NCBI GenBank assembly: GCA_030689795.1
Contig: JAUYEO010000049.1
Coordinates: forward strand, 1 to 10,376
DNA length: 10,376 bases
Reading direction: 5' to 3'
DNA from: Desulfobacterales bacterium
GTDB lineage: Bacteria > Desulfobacterota > Desulfobacteria > Desulfobacterales > RPRI01
Shown: positions 6,807 to 10,376 of the stretch, in pieces
Position numbering within the stretch: the stretch's first letter is position 1
Layout: the number at the start of each line of letters is the position of its first letter
Made by a program: the position numbers and the translations under genes
Notes under the pieces: model-generated
What the model was told of the DNA's origin: nothing
What the model saw: the letters and a program-made list of their open reading frames with translations, nothing else
Database searches by the model: none

Positions 6807-6870
6807 ATCTGATAACCTCGTAAAAAGCTATGTTACGCCGACTTCGGCGCAGTGTCATCAAACAACTTCC

Positions 6871-7647
6871 TTACTGGCGGCCAATAATGTATCTGCCCGG
6901 ATCTACTTCCTCCCGCAGAACCTTTAGTTCTGTATCGGACGGAGGAGGCGTGGTTTTAACCGATTCAGAAATTATGGGTCTGAAACCTGTGTTTTGTAAA
7001 ACATCCTGCAATTCAACACCCTGATGAATGGACTCGACCATCATTTCTTTGGATTCCGGATGAAATCCCATCACCGCCAGGTCCGTAATAATTTTATGCG
7101 GCCCGGTTCCGGCCGGAAGACCCGCTGCTTCCCTTGCGCCCGGACCGGTCAGATACCCGGGGGATGTGACGAAATCGACCTTTTCCACGAAACGTGTTTG
7201 ATTGTGAACAGCTATGATCATCGTTTGCCAGCAAAAAGAGGCAAAATCATTGGCGCCGCCGCTGCCTGGAAAACGAACTTTGGGCTTATAATAATCGCCG
7301 ATAACGGTTGAATTAATATTGCCGTATTTATCAATCTGGGCGCCTCCGAGAAACGCGTAGTCCACCAGTCCCCGGCAACAGGTTGTCATCATCTCGTTCA
7401 TCCCCGCGGCCATGATCCCCCTGAAAAAAGTCCTGGAATCCCCGACGGAAATCGGCATCTGCGGGAGAAGCGGCGCCAGCCCCCCCGCCTCAAAAATTAT
7501 AACGAGATTCGGCGCATTCACTTTTTGGGCAAGCATGGCCGCCGCACAGGGAGCGCCAGTACCCACTGCGACTGTTGTTCCGTCTTCGAGAAATCGCGCC
7601 GCCGTACATATCATCATTTCTATCTTGTTATATGCGGATGTCATCAT
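6871..7647 (-). CDS. CoA-transferase family I, subunit B (glutaconate CoA-transferase GctB-like)
   Basis: Beta subunit of a two-subunit CoA-transferase that moves CoA between an acyl-CoA donor and a carboxylic acid through a glutamyl-CoA thioester. I choose the ATG at 7647 (258 residues) because GGAGG lies 5 nt upstream of it; the in-frame ATG at 7665 overlaps that ribosome binding site, and an adjacent ATG at 7644 is also possible. The FEAGG segment carries Glu53, close to the catalytic Glu54 of Acidaminococcus GctB, in a context like the ENG motif of related transferases. VGDSRT, DYAFLGGAQIDKYGNINST and FPGSGGANDFAS are further family hallmarks. The gene follows subunit A by about 100 nt and precedes the Pat-like gene by 64 nt. 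The substrate cannot be read from sequence: glutaconate, 3-oxoacid and other short-chain or aromatic acids are all possible for this family. Confidence 0.9.
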   Translation of the reverse strand: MMTSAYNKIEMMICTAARFLEDGTTVAVGTGAPCAAAMLAQKVNAPNLVIIFEAGGLAPLLPQMPISVGDSRTFFRGIMAAGMNEMMTTCCRGLVDYAFLGGAQIDKYGNINSTVIGDYYKPKVRFPGSGGANDFASFCWQTMIIAVHNQTRFVEKVDFVTSPGYLTGPGAREAAGLPAGTGPHKIITDLAVMGFHPESKEMMVESIHQGVELQDVLQNTGFRPIISESVKTTPPPSDTELKVLREEVDPGRYIIGRQ

Positions 7648-7746
7648 ATTTACCTCCAGATTCATTTTTGCATGTGTGAGTCCGAATATTTTTTTCGTTT
7701 ATTTTCTCCGATCCGTTATCTGATGCCAAAATCGCGAAAAAATCAA

Positions 7747-8730
7747 CTATCGATCCACCAGCGCTTCGAGTTTTCTGAGCTCTTTTAATTTTTTGATGCC
7801 GCCGCACAGTTCCAGGTATTCTTCAAAGCTTGATACATTATAGATATATTTATCCAGAAATCTTTGAAATTCATCGGTGTCCTTTTCCACCTTGAGCCAC
7901 TGCGCCAGATGTTGTTCATCTGAAAAGTATTCATAGGCCATATTCCCAGGGTAGCTTCCGAAAGGGACCTCAATAACCGCATCAACAAGATAAAACGGGA
8001 TGACTGTCCGGGTTGGATTAATCCGGATGGCATAGCCGTCCACCAGACGCTCTGCCGTGATGATGACGCGCTTTGCGGCACGCGCCAATTCGAGATCCGC
8101 AACGGAAATACCCCTGATATGGCAGTTTCCGTAGATATCCGACTCATGCACATGAATTACTGCCACATCCGGCCATACGGCTGGCAGCGCGACAAAACGC
8201 TTACCGGTGAAGGGGCATTCGATCACCTTTGCGCCGGACATCTTTAACGTATCTGTTCCCAGCATACTCCGGGCAATACCGAAAGAGACACCTTCGGCCG
8301 CGGCCCGCAGACGGACGCACAACGCATAATTCGTCCATTCGCACACTTCAACCTCTCCTGACTCCATGACCCGACGGGCATTGGGTGACAGGCCGCGCGC
8401 TTCAAGGCCGATAATATAAGCAACATCGACTTTTTTCAGGCAATTGCCGGCGCACAACAACTGAAAATCATGAGTGGATGTATGTCCCAAAAACCCCAGA
8501 TTCCTGCGCCTGGCGCGCAAAATCTCATGAAGAATGGCTGTGGGAATTCTGTTCGCTCCGAATCCGCCGATAGCCAGATAACATCCATCCGGTATAAACA
8601 TATCCACAGCCTCTTTTTCCGTCATCCGTTTGTCGGTCATGGCCCGGGGTTTTTTCCGGAAAAATTCACGAGCCTTATCCGGGTCCGGGTTCATAAAAAG
8701 GGGGGCCTGTCCTTCTTCGATGATATTCAT
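7747..8730 (-). CDS. CoA-transferase family I, subunit A (glutaconate CoA-transferase GctA-like)
   Basis: Alpha subunit of the same heteromeric CoA-transferase; 327 residues, close to GctA in length. After an extra charged N-terminal stretch (about 1-35) come EKEAVDMFIPDGCYLAIGGFG (39-58) with GGFGANRIP, the CoA-transferase glycine motif, then SPNARRVMESGEVEVCEW, KVIECPFTGK (168-177), and PDVAVIHVHESDIYGN (187-202), typical of the GctA branch. The catalytic glutamate is carried by subunit B, as in GctAB. GGAG lies 7 nt before the ATG at 8730, supporting this start, although internal Met31 (MTDKRMTEKEAV) is where many relatives would begin. It is the first gene of the operon, with a good promoter about 120 nt upstream and two inverted repeats around it. 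Specific substrate unknown. Confidence 0.9.
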   Translation of the reverse strand: MNIIEEGQAPLFMNPDPDKAREFFRKKPRAMTDKRMTEKEAVDMFIPDGCYLAIGGFGANRIPTAILHEILRARRRNLGFLGHTSTHDFQLLCAGNCLKKVDVAYIIGLEARGLSPNARRVMESGEVEVCEWTNYALCVRLRAAAEGVSFGIARSMLGTDTLKMSGAKVIECPFTGKRFVALPAVWPDVAVIHVHESDIYGNCHIRGISVADLELARAAKRVIITAERLVDGYAIRINPTRTVIPFYLVDAVIEVPFGSYPGNMAYEYFSDEQHLAQWLKVEKDTDEFQRFLDKYIYNVSSFEEYLELCGGIKKLKELRKLEALVDR

Positions 8731-8844
8731 CTCATATCTCCATATTCAGTTGTATTTAGAATAAACAAGTTCACTTTGATTCTAACTTACAGAGTTGTTC
8801 TTCTTTAGTAGTAGATCACGGATTACTTTTCCAGATTGTCCGTG

Positions 8845-8857
8845 TGATGTTTCATCA
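8845..8857. promoter_or_regulatory. Inverted repeat over the -10 box, candidate operator
   Basis: TGATG-TTT-CATCA is a perfect 5-3-5 inverted repeat that overlaps the predicted -10 box (8854-8859) and start site of the CoA-transferase operon. A protein bound here would block RNA polymerase, so a repressor site is possible; the half-sites are short and chance is not excluded. Confidence 0.4.
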
Positions 8858-8882
8858 TATTATTTTGCCACAATTTTTTCAA
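8854..8882 (-). promoter_or_regulatory. Predicted sigma70 promoter of the CoA-transferase/Pat operon
   Basis: On the minus strand TTGAAA (8882-8877, five of six consensus bases) and TATGAT (8859-8854, five of six) are separated by exactly 17 nt. The start would fall near 8847, leaving an untranslated leader of about 117 nt before the ATG at 8730. No GG-N10-GC sigma54 site was seen at a sensible position. Confidence 0.6.
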
Positions 8883-8912
8883 TCACCATCTGTTTATAAT
8901 ACAAATAATAAC

Positions 8913-8930
8913 TATTTGCTTAAGTAAATA
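8913..8930. promoter_or_regulatory. 18-bp near-perfect palindrome upstream of the CoA-transferase promoter
   Basis: TATTTGCTTAAGTAAATA is palindromic except for one mismatched pair. It is centred about 40 bp upstream of the -35 box, a position typical of an activator site or an auxiliary operator. The regulator is not encoded in this window. Confidence 0.5.
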
Positions 8931-9055
8931 TCCGGATTTAAAGGGCCCGGCTTTGGGTTAACATCGGAAGAGGTTGGACTTTGGGGGTGAGGAGGATATT
9001 GAGGAAAATTACAAAAAAAGCGGCATGTACAAAGGGGCTGGGATCAGGCTGGTCT

Positions 9056-9075
9056 GCCTGTGAAACAGGCTTTTT
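9056..9075 (+). terminator. Hairpin with T run, plus-strand orientation
   Basis: GCCTGT (9056-9061) and ACAGGC (9065-9070) form a 6-bp stem with a 3-nt loop, followed by TTTTT on the plus strand. No plus-strand gene precedes it. In the minus direction it lies about 30 nt after the transporter stop but lacks a following T run, so its use as a terminator for that gene is doubtful. Confidence 0.35.
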
Positions 9076-9102
9076 GCCATTTGACAGTAAGAGATCGCCG
9101 GC

Positions 9103-10376
9103 TCAAGTACTGGTACCATTAAAATCCTTTTTGTTTGCAGGCACCTGGATGTCGCGGCCAAAGATCGCAAACCCCAGGGTTCCGATGACGCCGAAAACAA
9201 ATGCCGTGATCAGGTTCGTTTCCGGGCTGATCAGCCAGAGAAACGCGCCGCCCAGAGCGGCAATGGAAACAAAAACATCGCGGATCAGATAATAGAGACC
9301 GAACATTCCTGCTTTGCAGTTATCCGGTGCAAGGTCCATGATCATTGACTTTCGGGTCGGTTCGCCGAACTCCTTGAGCCCCCTCAGGATGAACGCCAGA
9401 ATCAGCCATTCGAACGAGCGGCAGTACATGAGCATCAGCGGAAAGAGCGTGAAGAAGACGAAGGTGATCGTGACAAATGGTTTTTTGGCGCTCCGGTCCG
9501 CCATATACGCTACCGGGATGTAGACCATCACTGCAGTGGTCATCTCTATGCCGGTGAGGAGACCGAACTGGACGGCCGACACAGGTGCGGAAATGGTTTT
9601 CATGCACCAGACTACAACAAATGCGTACGGGATCTGTTCGCAGAATCTCACCAAAATATCAGTGGCCAGAAGATTTTTCATGGCCGGGCTCATCAGACGA
9701 AGTAACTTCAGCGGGTTTTTTTCAGGAACCAGAGCGCACGCATCTGCCGAGGCCGGTTCCAGCCGGTCGTTCTCGATGAGCCGTTGTTGTAATACCAGGG
9801 CAACGGCAGACATGGTAAGGGCTGCCACGAACGCAAAGCGCACTCCGTCACGTTCACCCCATACGCTGATAAAAATGCCGCCGAGAATCGGACCCAGGGC
9901 CATGGGAATACGGCGTACCAGGGAATGCATGCTGACGCCCATGGTGCGTTTATTCTGTGGCAATACCCTGTATATGAGGCTCATTGTAGCGGGCAGCGAT
10001 ATGGCCGACCAGGAGATGAAGAGCACCGCCCCGGCCAGAACAGCCTGCCATGCGGGGATCAGGATCACCAGTGCAAAGCCGGCCATTGCCACCACGTTAA
10101 AAATCAGGAGAGATTTTTTGATGCCGATCCGATCGGAGAGGTAACCGCCGGGAAAAGAATAGAGCGCCGAAAGAAGGTTGTCCATTGCGTTGAGCAGGCC
10201 GATAGCTATCGCTCCGCCACCCAGAGCCATGATGTAGATGGGCAGAAATCTTTCAGCCATGCGCTCGCCCATGCCGACAAGAACAACCATGCCGAGCACG
10301 CCGGCAGTGTTGCGCTGTATGGCAAGAAACCCGGAAATACGGGATCTCCTGTATGTTATAGTTTCCCGGAGTGACA
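9103..10376 (-). CDS. MFS transporter, 5' end probably beyond the window edge
   Basis: Inner-membrane major facilitator superfamily transporter with roughly 11-12 hydrophobic segments. The signature loop between helices 2 and 3 is visible as FPGGYLSDRIGIKK, and an equivalent YMADRSAKK loop begins the second half, showing the usual internal duplication. The segment AERFLPIYIMALGGGAIAIGL resembles the first helix/loop of a group of uncharacterised MFS proteins. The frame is open from the TGA at 9103 to the right edge. The first in-window start candidates are GTG at 10299 and ATG at 10290, neither with a ribosome binding site. The upstream residues (RNTAGVLGMVVLVGMGER) continue the first membrane helix, so I infer the true start is outside. 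Visible length is at least 398 residues, normal for MFS. Substrate is unknown; it is separated from the CoA-transferase operon by 372 bp, so a link to organic-acid transport is only possible. Confidence 0.88.
   Translation of the reverse strand, partial: SLRETITYRRSRISGFLAIQRNTAGVLGMVVLVGMGERMAERFLPIYIMALGGGAIAIGLLNAMDNLLSALYSFPGGYLSDRIGIKKSLLIFNVVAMAGFALVILIPAWQAVLAGAVLFISWSAISLPATMSLIYRVLPQNKRTMGVSMHSLVRRIPMALGPILGGIFISVWGERDGVRFAFVAALTMSAVALVLQQRLIENDRLEPASADACALVPEKNPLKLLRLMSPAMKNLLATDILVRFCEQIPYAFVVVWCMKTISAPVSAVQFGLLTGIEMTTAVMVYIPVAYMADRSAKKPFVTITFVFFTLFPLMLMYCRSFEWLILAFILRGLKEFGEPTRKSMIMDLAPDNCKAGMFGLYYLIRDVFVSIAALGGAFLWLISPETNLITAFVFGVIGTLGFAIFGRDIQVPANKKDFNGTST

Larger units (their letters stand above)
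8731..9102. other. 372-bp intergenic region between the transporter and CoA-transferase genes
   Basis: No credible gene lies here on either strand; small frames have no ribosome binding site or protein-like composition. The left half is A/T-rich and holds the predicted promoter and two inverted repeats for the CoA-transferase operon. The right half has a short hairpin with a T run that reads as a plus-strand terminator. I see no clear minus-strand terminator directly after the transporter gene. Confidence 0.7.

Noticed and set aside
7648..7665. Longer subunit B start at 7665 adding MNLEVN
   Set aside because: Those codons contain the GGAGG that serves the ATG at 7647, and no ribosome binding site precedes 7665.
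9536..10144. Plus-strand frame of 202 codons opposite the MFS gene
   Set aside because: Its composition (rich in Arg, Ser, Thr, Ala, Met) is that of an antisense shadow of a membrane protein gene, and no recognisable domain is present.
1..10376. Mobile elements, integrases, tRNA or rRNA genes, phage or defence genes
   Set aside because: None was recognised on either strand; the window consists of metabolic and transport genes with their control regions.

Overview
The window carries eight protein genes plus one leader-peptide gene, all on the minus strand, so gene order runs from high to low coordinates. Moderate GC content, a trp operon in the order L-E-G-D-C with separate trpE and trpG, glutaconate-type CoA-transferase pairs and a Pat-like acyltransferase together suggest an anaerobic, acyl-CoA-metabolising bacterium such as a member of Desulfobacterota (former Deltaproteobacteria). 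This placement is inference; there is no rRNA or other marker gene here.

Region 1 (about 1-4140) is the start of a tryptophan biosynthesis operon. A sigma70-type promoter (4112-4138) drives a 33-codon leader peptide, trpL, with a Trp-Cys-Trp motif. Two sequence-related GC-rich hairpins follow (3918-3958 and 3870-3910), the second a textbook intrinsic terminator. The 3' arm of the first hairpin can also pair with the 5' arm of the second. Together this reads as transcription attenuation controlled by tryptophan supply. Then come trpE, trpG, trpD and a trpC cut by the left edge. trpE/trpG and trpD/trpC overlap through TAATG, implying translational coupling. The trpG-trpD spacer holds a degenerate 7-bp tandem repeat, and the trpE ribosome binding site lies in a 9-bp repeat.

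Region 2 (about 4323-8930) is a probable three-gene operon: a two-subunit family I CoA-transferase (glutaconate CoA-transferase-like A and B) followed by an 827-residue fusion of an NDP-forming acyl-CoA synthetase-like module to a GNAT acetyltransferase, the Pat architecture. The synthetase part has lost the usual phosphohistidine motif and much of its ATP-grasp domain, so it is more likely a sensor/regulatory module than an enzyme. A promoter (8854-8882) with an inverted repeat over its -10 box and a second near-palindrome about 30 bp upstream of the -35 box suggests a regulated operon. A reasonable model is a CoA-transferase that activates or exchanges an organic acid, paired with an acyltransferase that tunes acyl-CoA enzymes by lysine acylation.

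Region 3 (9103-10376) is an MFS transporter of unknown substrate whose reading frame stays open to the right edge. The 372-bp gap between it and the CoA-transferase genes holds regulatory signals but no credible gene.
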